64,000 nucleotides of DNA from Halobacteriovoraceae bacterium (GTDB lineage: Bacteria > Bdellovibrionota > Bacteriovoracia > Bacteriovoracales > Bacteriovoracaceae): positions 62,001 through 126,000 of the forward strand of contig PBFR01000019.1 of the NCBI GenBank assembly GCA_002718735.1, in the 5' to 3' direction. The translations under genes and the position numbers were made by a program. Under the pieces are notes generated by a model. The model was not told where the DNA came from. It ran no database searches and worked only from the letters and a program-made list of their open reading frames with translations. Positions 26,888 to 35,587 of the stretch are shown piece by piece. Positions within the stretch are counted from its first letter, which is position 1. Every line of letters begins with the position of its first letter.

Positions 26888-27828
26888 ACAATGTTGTATG
26901 TATAATCTCAGGGCCAACGGCGTCTGGTAAAACGGACATGTCTATTAAGCTTTGCAATCACCTCCAAGATGCAGAGATAGTAAATTTTGACTCTTTGCTA
27001 TTTTATAAAGAACTCAACATAGGCACTGCAAAGCCTAGCCGTGAGGAGATGGCCTCATGCCCTCACCACCTAATAAATATTTGCTCTGCCAAAGATCCAA
27101 TTAATGCTGCAGACTATGAAAAGGTGGCCTTACCTATAATTGAAAAAATTCACTCTAAAGGAAAGGCCGTAATTTTAACCGGTGGTAGCGGTTTTTATCT
27201 TCAGGCACTTTTATATGGAATGTTTGACTCTGAAACAGTGAGCCCTGAAATAAGAGATCGCTCCAACTCCCTTTATGAATCTGAGGGTATAACTGCTTTT
27301 TTGAATATTTTGAAAGACCAAGATCCAGAATCGTTCAATCAATATCACGAAAATGACCACTACAGAATCCGAAGGGCAGTCGAGCACTGGTGGACAATGG
27401 GTACCAAGTTTTCTCAGGAAAGAAACAGAATGATGGCACAGCGGGAGGAGAATTCAAATTTCAACAAGCTAAAATGGAATGTCTTTCATATATATTTAAA
27501 CCCTCCAAAACCAGTTCACCTTGAGATCATTGAAAAGCGCACCAAGCAAATGCTTTCCAATGGACTGATTGAAGAAGTTATATCCTTGCTAGACAATGGA
27601 TTTACAGGAAGTGAAAAGCCTCTACTTTCAATTGGATATAAAGAAACACTGCAGTTTCTGGATGGGCATTTAAGTGAAGAACAACTTTGCGATAGAATTA
27701 ACATTTCAACAAGGCAATTGGCCAAAGCACAAAGAACTTGGTTTAAAAAAGTGGAAAAAAATGAGTATAATCCGATTGAAGACCAAGCTAGAATATTTAA
27801 AGATTTTGATAATTTTTTAAACAAATAA
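26884..27828 (+). CDS. miaA: MiaA, tRNA dimethylallyltransferase
   Basis: This 314-residue enzyme has the P-loop SGPTASGKTDMS, NFDSLLFYKELNIGTAKPS and ILTGGSGFYLQALLYG of the family. It transfers a dimethylallyl group to A37 of tRNAs reading codons that start with U. The mutL-miaA order is widespread in bacteria. Translation is coupled to mutL by a four-base overlap, and ppsR starts eight bases after its stop. Confidence 0.95.
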   Translation: MNNVVCIISGPTASGKTDMSIKLCNHLQDAEIVNFDSLLFYKELNIGTAKPSREEMASCPHHLINICSAKDPINAADYEKVALPIIEKIHSKGKAVILTGGSGFYLQALLYGMFDSETVSPEIRDRSNSLYESEGITAFLNILKDQDPESFNQYHENDHYRIRRAVEHWWTMGTKFSQERNRMMAQREENSNFNKLKWNVFHIYLNPPKPVHLEIIEKRTKQMLSNGLIEEVISLLDNGFTGSEKPLLSIGYKETLQFLDGHLSEEQLCDRINISTRQLAKAQRTWFKKVEKNEYNPIEDQARIFKDFDNFLNK

Positions 27829-27835
27829 GGCAATT

Positions 27836-28705
27836 ATGACTATTGAGCCTAAAAAGAATTTAAAAGTAATTGTGATCTCCGATGGCACAGGAGAGACGGC
27901 CACGGCAATGACTAGGGCCGCCATAACTCAGTTCCCCGATAAAGAAATCTTTTTTACTCGTTTTAAAAACGTAAGAACTAAAGAACATATAGATTCAATA
28001 TTTCAAGAAGCGGCCTTGCACCATGATATGGTTGTTTATACAATAGTTTCACCCGAGCTACGTTCCCATGTGCAGGAAATCAGTCGAACAGAGCATGTTC
28101 GATCCGTAGACCTTTTAGGCCCAATTCTTACAAGCTTTGCCAATATTTTTGAGATGGAACCTGATTATCAACCAGGCCTTCTTCATGCTGTTAACGACCA
28201 ATATTTTGAAAAGGTCGCCGCTGTTGAGTTCACTCTTAATCACGATGATGGACGCAACGTGAACACACTCGAAGAAGCTGATGTTGTTTTAGTGGGTATC
28301 TCCCGAACAAGTAAAACTCCGCTTTCAATATATCTTTCTATGGAAGGTATAAAGGTTGTAAACATCCCAATTGTTATGGATGTGCCACTACCTGAAAAGC
28401 TGTTTGAAATAGATCAAAGAAAAATTTTTGGGCTTACTATTGATCCTGAAGCACTCCACCAAATTAGGCAAAATAGACTTACAAGACTTGGAGTTGATCG
28501 CCAAGGTGACTATGCCGACATTAGAAAGGTTGCCGAAGAGATCGAATGGGCCAATAATATCTTCTCTCAAAATAAAAGATGGCCTGTATTCAATGTGACG
28601 GGGAAAGCTCTTGAAGAAACCGCTGCAGAAATAATCAAGATGCTTAATATGCGCCGAGCAAATAGATTTAAAGTAAAAAAGAGGTTTGAGAAGAAGAAAA
28701 AGTGA
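27836..28705 (+). CDS. ppsR: PpsR-type bifunctional kinase/pyrophosphorylase (DUF299)
   Basis: A 289-residue protein with the DUF299 start VIVISDGTGETATAM and the nucleotide-binding loop VGISRTSKTPLSIYL. The family phosphorylates and dephosphorylates a threonine on PEP synthase or pyruvate phosphate dikinase, switching gluconeogenesis. The target gene is not in the window, so I cannot say which enzyme it controls. It is the last gene of the cyclase-mutL-miaA-ppsR unit and converges on the kinase gene. Confidence 0.92.
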   Translation: MTIEPKKNLKVIVISDGTGETATAMTRAAITQFPDKEIFFTRFKNVRTKEHIDSIFQEAALHHDMVVYTIVSPELRSHVQEISRTEHVRSVDLLGPILTSFANIFEMEPDYQPGLLHAVNDQYFEKVAAVEFTLNHDDGRNVNTLEEADVVLVGISRTSKTPLSIYLSMEGIKVVNIPIVMDVPLPEKLFEIDQRKIFGLTIDPEALHQIRQNRLTRLGVDRQGDYADIRKVAEEIEWANNIFSQNKRWPVFNVTGKALEETAAEIIKMLNMRRANRFKVKKRFEKKKK

Positions 28706-28710
28706 CTTCT

Positions 28711-30639
28711 CTATTCCAGAAAAAGCCTTTTATTCTCTTTAATCTCGAATAGTATCTTTCTTTCTGTTCCCAACAGTGGATTTGAAATTACGCCTTCATA
28801 CTGTCCAGCAGGAACTCTCATATTGCTAAAAGGAAGTACTTTCTCAATTTTCTCTCCATCAATATTTAAGATCAGTTTAGACCCTGAAGTAAAGTTTTGG
28901 GATGTGCTTAGAAGGCCAACTCTCTCCCTTTCAAGCTCAGGTATTGCCAGGTACAAGTTCGGTTGTGAGGCGGTAAGTTTAAAAGTTCTATTAAACTGGT
29001 GCTTCTTATAACCCTTCTTCCTTATTGTAACTGTAAAAGGCTTGTTAAGAGGATAGCTGGCCCTAATTCCAACGGTATTAATTGGCCTTTCATCAATAAA
29101 TACTCTCATTGAAGATTCCAGGTTTCCAAATTGAATGGAGCCTTCTAGTGAGCTACCACCATTATTGTCATTGGCGACAACTCTTTGTTGATTCTTGCCC
29201 GCTTTCTCAACTCCAATCATTGGAAGGAGGATATCCGACTTTGTATAAACCACACCTGCAATGGCAAGTCCCACAACCATCATGAATACAGACTTTCCGC
29301 CCTTTTCTTCATTATCATTCACTGTTTGAGTAGACCTAACTTTTGACCTACCGGAACCTTCAACTTTTCGGCGTCTTACTCTTGAAGTGGTATTTGTAAC
29401 AGTTGTTACACCTTCAACACCTCTTGGCCTAACCACCCGGCTATTTGCTACCTCGACTCTATTAGGGTGGGCAACAACTCTTGATCGGTTGACAGTGCTC
29501 TCATCTAGGACTAGAGCTGCAGTTCCTTCAAGCTTTTCTTCCTTTTTTTGAAAACCTAAATCAATTTCGTTCTTAAACTGATGAGTTGCATCTTCATTCG
29601 ATTTAGAAGAACTTTCAGGAATGCTATTTTCTGATTTTGATGCATCCTCAATGTAGGGCTTTATATCAATTTTCCCATACTCAAAGAACTTCTCTCTGTC
29701 TTTTGAGATTTCATCTTTAAAAAGTTGTTTGGCAAAATAACCAAGATCTGTTGCATTAAAGTCAGGATAAGTTGAATAAAGAAATTTAACTAACGCTCTG
29801 TTAAATTTATCCATATTCTCAAAGCGTTGATTTCTATCCTTGGCCAGCGCCTTTAATACAATTTGATCCAATTCTTTTGGCACATTTGGATTAATTGAAC
29901 TTGGCGGAGGCACTTTGCATGCTTGTACGAGCTTTAAAACTGCAAGGTCATTCGATGCTTTAAAAAGTTTTCTACTACAAAGAAGCTCCCACAAGGTTAC
30001 TCCTACTGCAAACTGATCATAACGGTGATCAAGCTCAAGCCCATCTAAGTACTCGGGAGCAAGATAAGACAACTTGCCTTTTATCGTTCCGGCCTGTGTT
30101 GCCTCGCTATTCGAGTCGGCCTTTGCAATTCCGAAGTCGATAACTTTAACAGCTCCATCATAAGTTAACATGATGTTATGTGGTGAAATATCTCTGTGGA
30201 CAATATTAAATGGTTTTCCGGTAAGTTTATCTGTAAATGTATGGGCGTAGTGAAGGCCCTGACAAACCTGAGATGTAATATAAGTGGAGATCTCAACAGG
30301 AAAAACAAAATTTTTGGACTTAAGTCTATCGAGGTATTGTTTTAGGTTTGCTCCGTCAACATACTCCATTGCGGTGAATAGCTGTTCATCAACCATTCCA
30401 TAATCATAAACTTGGGCGATATTTGGGTGTAGAAGACCAAACGTTACCTTTAGCTCGTCTTCAAACATCTGTACAAAGGATGAATCTTTGGAGAATTGTG
30501 CTTGAATCATTTTGATTGCAACGACCTTGTTGGCCTGCTCGCCAAGAAACCTGGCCCTACAAATTTTGGCCATACCACCATCCACTAGGTGATCCAAAAT
30601 CAAATACTTTCCAAAACGTTCAAACTTTTTATCGTCCAT
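28711..30639 (-). CDS. Membrane Ser/Thr protein kinase with PEGA-like C-terminus
   Basis: A 642-residue eukaryote-type kinase. The N-terminal domain (about 10-280) has VVAIKMIQ (ATP lysine), HRDISPHNIM (catalytic loop) and IDFGIAKAD (metal aspartate), so it should be active. A long Ser/Thr/Arg linker with basic patches follows, then one membrane segment (MMVVGLAIAGVVYT, about 455-475) and an extracytoplasmic part resembling PEGA repeats (IDERPINTVGI, VTIRKKGYKKH). The kinase domain lies in the cytoplasm and the outer part may sense the periplasm. It could be a source of the phosphothreonines recognised by FHA domains such as that of the nearby cyclase; that link is inference. Confidence 0.92.
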   Translation of the reverse strand: MDDKKFERFGKYLILDHLVDGGMAKICRARFLGEQANKVVAIKMIQAQFSKDSSFVQMFEDELKVTFGLLHPNIAQVYDYGMVDEQLFTAMEYVDGANLKQYLDRLKSKNFVFPVEISTYITSQVCQGLHYAHTFTDKLTGKPFNIVHRDISPHNIMLTYDGAVKVIDFGIAKADSNSEATQAGTIKGKLSYLAPEYLDGLELDHRYDQFAVGVTLWELLCSRKLFKASNDLAVLKLVQACKVPPPSSINPNVPKELDQIVLKALAKDRNQRFENMDKFNRALVKFLYSTYPDFNATDLGYFAKQLFKDEISKDREKFFEYGKIDIKPYIEDASKSENSIPESSSKSNEDATHQFKNEIDLGFQKKEEKLEGTAALVLDESTVNRSRVVAHPNRVEVANSRVVRPRGVEGVTTVTNTTSRVRRRKVEGSGRSKVRSTQTVNDNEEKGGKSVFMMVVGLAIAGVVYTKSDILLPMIGVEKAGKNQQRVVANDNNGGSSLEGSIQFGNLESSMRVFIDERPINTVGIRASYPLNKPFTVTIRKKGYKKHQFNRTFKLTASQPNLYLAIPELERERVGLLSTSQNFTSGSKLILNIDGEKIEKVLPFSNMRVPAGQYEGVISNPLLGTERKILFEIKENKRLFLE

Positions 30640-30732
30640 AAATAATCCTCTACTTTGTATCGGATTTTTTTGTCTTTTCTTAAGTGAAAAGATCGAACGT
30701 CTCTGCCCCTAACCTATTGAAACTAGTAAGCT

Positions 30733-31269
30733 TTAAAGAATATTTTGTTGTTTAAACCCTGGTATAAATAAATTCAGCTCACCTAGTTTTTCAGGAGACT
30801 TCACACAGAGTGCTTTAACCAAATAGGGCTTAAAATTCATTTCTTTAGACAAATAGTGTTGGTTAAAATTTGTTCTAAACGAAGGAATCTCCACCACGTC
30901 CCTATTAAGGCTTCTTAGTTGCTCCACAACTGTTGTGTGTCCAATAGAGTTTCTCTGATTTCTATAGAGCATAATCACGAAAAATTGATCGCAGGAATTT
31001 AAAAGATTTTTATCATTGCCCAACCAATTGCCAAACGGAGAATCCTTGGAGAGCTCTCCAATTAGTACATCATAATGGATATTCGCGCCTTGGAAAAAAG
31101 AAGTTCTCTTTAGACGAAGCTCATCCTCCCACTCCATGTCTTTGAACACGCCACCACGTATATTTATGTTACTTTCCTGAATTCTATTATGCCCTCTGTA
31201 TGAGCCTGCACAGCCTAAGAATGCAGATGCCAGCATGGTCAATGCGAGGTAATTAAGCAAAATTTTCAT
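30733..31269 (-). CDS. Lipoprotein of unknown function
   Basis: A 178-residue protein with a lipoprotein signal peptide ending in ASAFLGC (lipid cysteine near residue 20). The mature protein has no recognised domain. It is the third gene of a coupled unit: its ATG overlaps the stop of the alpha/beta hydrolase gene as ATGA. The hydrolase is cytoplasmic by appearance, so the unit mixes cell compartments. Confidence 0.72.
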   Translation of the reverse strand: MKILLNYLALTMLASAFLGCAGSYRGHNRIQESNINIRGGVFKDMEWEDELRLKRTSFFQGANIHYDVLIGELSKDSPFGNWLGNDKNLLNSCDQFFVIMLYRNQRNSIGHTTVVEQLRSLNRDVVEIPSFRTNFNQHYLSKEMNFKPYLVKALCVKSPEKLGELNLFIPGFKQQNIL

Positions 31270-32177
31270 TTTCTCTCCAATTGAGTCTTATCAATATAAT
31301 CGATTATCTCTTGAAATACTTCCTTAGCGCAAGTTTCATTTAAAATATCGTGCTTGGCCTCATCGTAAACAACTTTGGTCGCGAGCGTTTTTGACATTGC
31401 GCCAATAAATAACTCCGTCGCCTCATTGTCCACAATCATATCCTGTCCTGAAAGGATAAACAAAGCGGGGGTTTGTAGGTAGTATGAATAAGACATGATT
31501 ACAGAGCTATTCTGCAAGATTGCCGATGCCATTGATGAAGTAATAAAGTTTGAATTCAGATGGTCAGCGTCAAAGGAAATCGCCTTGCTTCTATCGTTTG
31601 TAAGATCTTTTCCTCTATAGAGACTTGGAATCCTACTTTTTCCCAAATTTTTACCTGCACTAGAGACAAGCTCCTTGAGCGCTCCAGGTAGCTTGATATA
31701 GGGCCTGATACAAGGATTCGTTAAAACCATTGAGTCAATTCTAAATGGGATCTGATCCTTAAGATCTACCATAGATTTAAGTGCAATGGCCCCACCCAAG
31801 CTATGAGCTATTAAGTGAGTGCTCTCAATCTCATGATCTTCATATACTTGGTGAATTTCTTCTGTGAAAGAGAAGAAGTCTTTTAGGTAGCTGTCAAACT
31901 CATCGACATAGGCCCGTGCACCTCCACTATACCCATGACCAACTAGATCCATGCAAGAAATTATTACGCCATTTTTGTAGGTTTTAATTAAGGTATTTAT
32001 TAGGTCTATGTGACGTCTGTGGTATTCAACTGCCCCATGTTGAAGAATGATGTGTTTAACCTTCTTCTTTAACTTTTGACCTGCAGAATACTGTTTGAAA
32101 GAGACGTGAGCTCCTTGAACACAGGAAGGAAAGTTTCCGTCTCTATAAACATGTGGGTTGTGTTTTATTTCACTCAA
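31266..32177 (-). CDS. Alpha/beta hydrolase, monoacylglycerol lipase-like
   Basis: A 303-residue serine hydrolase. ILQHGAVEYHRRH is the oxyanion region, HLIAHSLGGAIAL holds the nucleophile serine, LILSGQDMIVD-like sequence gives the acid residue and EAKHDILNE the histidine. This layout fits the serine aminopeptidase S33 (Hydrolase_4) group, which includes lysophospholipases and monoglyceride lipases. No signal peptide is seen. The start is TTG overlapping the PilZ gene stop (TTGA). Given the beta-oxidation genes nearby, lipid breakdown is plausible. Confidence 0.82.
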   Translation of the reverse strand: MSEIKHNPHVYRDGNFPSCVQGAHVSFKQYSAGQKLKKKVKHIILQHGAVEYHRRHIDLINTLIKTYKNGVIISCMDLVGHGYSGGARAYVDEFDSYLKDFFSFTEEIHQVYEDHEIESTHLIAHSLGGAIALKSMVDLKDQIPFRIDSMVLTNPCIRPYIKLPGALKELVSSAGKNLGKSRIPSLYRGKDLTNDRSKAISFDADHLNSNFITSSMASAILQNSSVIMSYSYYLQTPALFILSGQDMIVDNEATELFIGAMSKTLATKVVYDEAKHDILNETCAKEVFQEIIDYIDKTQLERK

Positions 32178-32947
32178 TTCTGCTCTTGGGCAATATAAGA
32201 ATTAATCGCCTGAACCGCTTCCTCATTTAAGTTTATGAATCTAAAAGAGAAGCCAAGTCCTCCCTCTAACTCCCTTACAATTTCACCTGAAGCTGTAAAA
32301 TGGTAATCGCTGTTTTCAGGGTGGGCATTTATGGAAATTCTCTTTCCTGGACTTATTGGGAAATGGTCAACTAGAACCTGCATGCCTCCAACAGATACAT
32401 CTCTACAAATCCCCTCAAATACAGTGTTTTCATTTTCAATAAACATTCGAGCTATAAATGGCTTTCTTCTAAAAGCTCTTCTATCCTCTTCTTTAATTTC
32501 TGGAGGTGCTTCTTCAAAAACTTCCTCAAAGCCTTTAACGTCAGCTAAAGGCTGCCAATTGGCCATTTCCTTTGAAAATATAAAAGTTCTTCCATTGATT
32601 CTATTTTCATCGTAGAGCTTTTTTAAGATTTCGAGAGAAAAAGGTCCATACTCTACTTCCTCCTTTCCTCTATCTGCTCCTGTTTTTACAAAGAAGCTTT
32701 TTGCACTTTTATCGAATTGCGAAAGGTTTACATCTTGCTTGGTCGCAATTGGAGCTGGTATTTCAGGACTTTGATTTTGTGTATTCAATTCCTCAACCAT
32801 GGCCACTTTCATCCAGTTCTCAAAACCCTTTCTCCAAACGTAGTCCTCACCTTTGAGTGTTCCGTTTTGAACCAAAGAGACTATTTCTTCCTCTTCCACG
32901 GGTCCTTTTCTCTCACCAGAAAATACGTAATACCATTTGTTACTCAT
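32174..32947 (-). CDS. GYF_2-GYF_2-PilZ protein, putative c-di-GMP receptor
   Basis: A 257-residue protein starting at the ATG at 32947 (GGAG five bases upstream; a GTG one codon earlier is too close). Two GYF_2 domains lie in series: WYYVFSGERKGPVEEEEI...FENWMKV (about 4-55) and YGPFSLEILKKLYDENRI...MANWQPL (about 100-145). A PilZ domain follows (about 155-257), with the arginine motif RRAFRR and DVSVGG, the two c-di-GMP contacts. GYF_2 domains usually bind peptides or membrane proteins. It is the first gene of a three-gene coupled unit and a probable effector in c-di-GMP signalling. Confidence 0.88.
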   Translation of the reverse strand: MSNKWYYVFSGERKGPVEEEEIVSLVQNGTLKGEDYVWRKGFENWMKVAMVEELNTQNQSPEIPAPIATKQDVNLSQFDKSAKSFFVKTGADRGKEEVEYGPFSLEILKKLYDENRINGRTFIFSKEMANWQPLADVKGFEEVFEEAPPEIKEEDRRAFRRKPFIARMFIENENTVFEGICRDVSVGGMQVLVDHFPISPGKRISINAHPENSDYHFTASGEIVRELEGGLGFSFRFINLNEEAVQAINSYIAQEQN

Positions 32948-33093
32948 CACAACTCCACACTAATAATTATAAGTACTTAACTATAATTTTAACTCAGGCT
33001 CTCAATATATGACCTTACAGGGCATTTTTTGCCGTCAAAATTAAAGGATTACCGGTTTCATCCGATATGTATTCTGAAATAACAGGATTCAAT

Positions 33094-34515
33094 ATGATTA
33101 AAAAACTGCTTGTAACACTCATTTTATCAACACTTCTTAGCTCTTGCGGTGAGGAGGTTCTAACTCAGAATACGATCTCTGAAACCTTTGGAGCCCCTGA
33201 TCTGGTGACATTCCAACAGGACAGCTGCTCCAACATGAGGTTTGTAAAACCACCAGTGGACATACTCTTTGTAGTTGATAACTCGGGTAGTACTCTTCAA
33301 TCAAGCTTCCAAGCGATAAAAGAACAAATCGCAAATACAGTCTCAACAATTTCAAACGAATTTGATTACCACATTTATATTGCCCCGTTGAATCCAAATG
33401 ATGGTGATAATATTTCAAATTATCCCCTAATTGTCAGCGATCCAACCACGCTATCTGGTTCTATCAGTCACTTCAACCTTGTGAAGCTAGAAAATATAAA
33501 TAGCTCAGTTTTCTTTGACCAGGCCCATGGTGGCTTTTCGGAAGCTGGCTTTGATCGCGTATACAACCTTGTAAATCAAAATAAGAGTAATAAAATTTTT
33601 AGAAAGAATGCCAACTTGGTTACAGTTATGATCTCCAATTATGACGACACCACCACCCTATCCTCACAGGATAATATAATTACTTACGACAACGTAGCTT
33701 TTAACAATAAAAAGAATAGATTTATAAACCTAAAATCCTCCTTAAACGCAAAGAGTTTTAGGTTCATATCACTTGCACCACACAGAAGCTGCAATGGTTG
33801 GAATTATCATGGTGGAAACAGTCGATACGCAAAGATGTCTAGAGACCTATATCAACAATTTGGACTCTCAGATGATCCGACTTTCAGCCATGCAAGAGAC
33901 TTATGCTCTGGAAACTACTCGACTCTTTTTCAAACGGTCAATAATAGTATCCACCACGAGCTTGTAGGTCATAAATATGATCACTGGAAAATCAGCTCGG
34001 CCAGTTCATCCTCTATTCAAGAAGATGACATTCAAGTTTTAAGAGTAAATAAAGAGACAGGAGAAAAAATTGAGATACCGCAAAGCTCAAGCAATGGCTT
34101 CGAGTATCTTGGTTACAAAGAAGGTATCAACACTAGATATGCTCCAGATGCAGGAGAACCTGTAACTGGACTTGTTATAAAGTTAAATGGAAATGCTCGC
34201 ATCTCTTATCCAGACTGTGTACTGGCAAAGACAAGAACACCTACAGAGTACTTTGGGTTTGTGGTTCTTCCTAGAGAGCCTCAAGTTGGTACGATCAAAA
34301 TAGAAATTAACGGTAAAACCATCAATAGTGATAACACTAGTGGCTGGACTTACTTAGGTTATCAGCCTTCCAAAAACATCAAAGTTCCAGGCCCAACTAA
34401 TGCGCCTGTAACTCCAGAAGTGCTGAAAACTGGATACTTCATTAAATTGAATGGAAATAGTGTTATTCAAAGTGGAGACGATGTTAACGTTTACTACAAG
34501 CCTATGGCCATCTAA
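33094..34515 (+). CDS. Lipoprotein with von Willebrand factor A domain
   Basis: The ATG at 33094 (AGGA eight bases upstream) opens a lipoprotein signal ending in LSTLLSSC. The mature part (about 450 residues) starts with a VWA domain: DILFVVDNSGST has the metal-binding DxSxS motif. The C-terminal half has two related segments, NGFEYLGYKEGINTRYAP and SGWTYLGYQPSKNIKVPG, each followed by a LNGNA/LNGNS strand, so an internal repeat of a beta domain. VWA domains bind proteins through a metal ion; a surface adhesion role is possible. It is a single gene convergent with the cyclic-nucleotide-binding protein. Confidence 0.8.
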   Translation: MIKKLLVTLILSTLLSSCGEEVLTQNTISETFGAPDLVTFQQDSCSNMRFVKPPVDILFVVDNSGSTLQSSFQAIKEQIANTVSTISNEFDYHIYIAPLNPNDGDNISNYPLIVSDPTTLSGSISHFNLVKLENINSSVFFDQAHGGFSEAGFDRVYNLVNQNKSNKIFRKNANLVTVMISNYDDTTTLSSQDNIITYDNVAFNNKKNRFINLKSSLNAKSFRFISLAPHRSCNGWNYHGGNSRYAKMSRDLYQQFGLSDDPTFSHARDLCSGNYSTLFQTVNNSIHHELVGHKYDHWKISSASSSSIQEDDIQVLRVNKETGEKIEIPQSSSNGFEYLGYKEGINTRYAPDAGEPVTGLVIKLNGNARISYPDCVLAKTRTPTEYFGFVVLPREPQVGTIKIEINGKTINSDNTSGWTYLGYQPSKNIKVPGPTNAPVTPEVLKTGYFIKLNGNSVIQSGDDVNVYYKPMAI

Positions 34516-35573
34516 GCGTTTCCGGCCTTTTGCTCGTTTGCCTCATTCACTCTGTTCATAAATTGAATATTTGGCAACTGTTTCTTTAGCTTTTGATAGT
34601 TAACTTCCAGAGACAGTTTGCCAGCGTCCTGAACGATTACCTCTCCAACGATTCCGTAGTTTCTTGCATCTTGTAAATGGTCTAGATTTACATGCATATG
34701 CTTCTCTTTCCAGGCCTCTAGCATGTCACTCACACCAACTTCAGTTAGAGCGGTATCTGTGTTTGGTTGAGATTGAATTCTCTCCCACACCCTCTCTAAA
34801 AAGATCTGACACTTTTTGCTAATCCTGAGCTTTTTATCGTCAGTTAGATACTTCTCAGTATTATAGAATATAAACAACGCCCTTAGTCTTTCAAGGCTGT
34901 TAATTACCCAGATCTTTGGTTGTCCATCTTTATCGTTTTCAAAGCTCAATATACCTACGTCTTGAAGGACAATGGCCATCTCATCAATTTTTGATTCAAT
35001 AATCCCAAAAATTTCTTTGCAGTATAGATCGAGGGTCTTCCTATGAAGGGCCACACCACTAGTGTTCTCTTCACCATGAGATTTAAAAACTAAAAAGAAG
35101 GACCCTAAAATTTTAATAATGTCGCTGCTTTTAAAAAACTCATAACCTGAGTGTTTTCCAGTGCTGTAGTTTACAGAAGTTGAATTGGACTCAAGTTCTT
35201 TAACCCTTGAGTTAGTAGTTCTTAGTCTATTGGCCAAAGTGTTAATGATGGTTTTAAACCAAGGGTTTAACCCAGACATGGTTTTGGCAAATGCAGTAAA
35301 GGAGATTTCAATGACTTCTGAAGAAACCATAGCTGCAGCGGAGCAACTTCTCTTACCTCCGCCATCACTATCAAAGTAGGCCATCTCACCAATAACCTCT
35401 CCAGCTCTAAGAACGGCGATTTCTATGAAGCCTTTACCTTTAGGTTTATAGAGACGGAGTTGGCCGTTTTGAATGATATATAGAGAATTTGCTTTTTCTC
35501 CATCATTGAAGAGAACTTCACCTGGATTTAATTTTCTAAGACCAGACTTAGCACCTGCTTTTTTATCACTCAC
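34512..35573 (-). CDS. Cyclic-nucleotide-binding domain protein
   Basis: A 353-residue protein with a GTG start. The N-terminal CNB domain (about 10-125) shows LNPGEVLFNDGEKANSLYII, GQLRLYK and the phosphate-binding region GEVIGEMAYFD. The C-terminal ~220 residues are helical and match no family I know; there is no obvious winged-helix DNA-binding domain, so it is not a standard CRP. The GEVIGEM stretch keeps the conserved glutamate, but in place of the arginine there is a GGGKRS run, so binding of cAMP or cGMP is uncertain. It lies 14 bases upstream of the thiolase gene on the same strand. Confidence 0.8.
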   Translation of the reverse strand: MSDKKAGAKSGLRKLNPGEVLFNDGEKANSLYIIQNGQLRLYKPKGKGFIEIAVLRAGEVIGEMAYFDSDGGGKRSCSAAAMVSSEVIEISFTAFAKTMSGLNPWFKTIINTLANRLRTTNSRVKELESNSTSVNYSTGKHSGYEFFKSSDIIKILGSFFLVFKSHGEENTSGVALHRKTLDLYCKEIFGIIESKIDEMAIVLQDVGILSFENDKDGQPKIWVINSLERLRALFIFYNTEKYLTDDKKLRISKKCQIFLERVWERIQSQPNTDTALTEVGVSDMLEAWKEKHMHVNLDHLQDARNYGIVGEVIVQDAGKLSLEVNYQKLKKQLPNIQFMNRVNEANEQKAGNA

Positions 35574-35587
35574 ACGGCCACCTTAAA

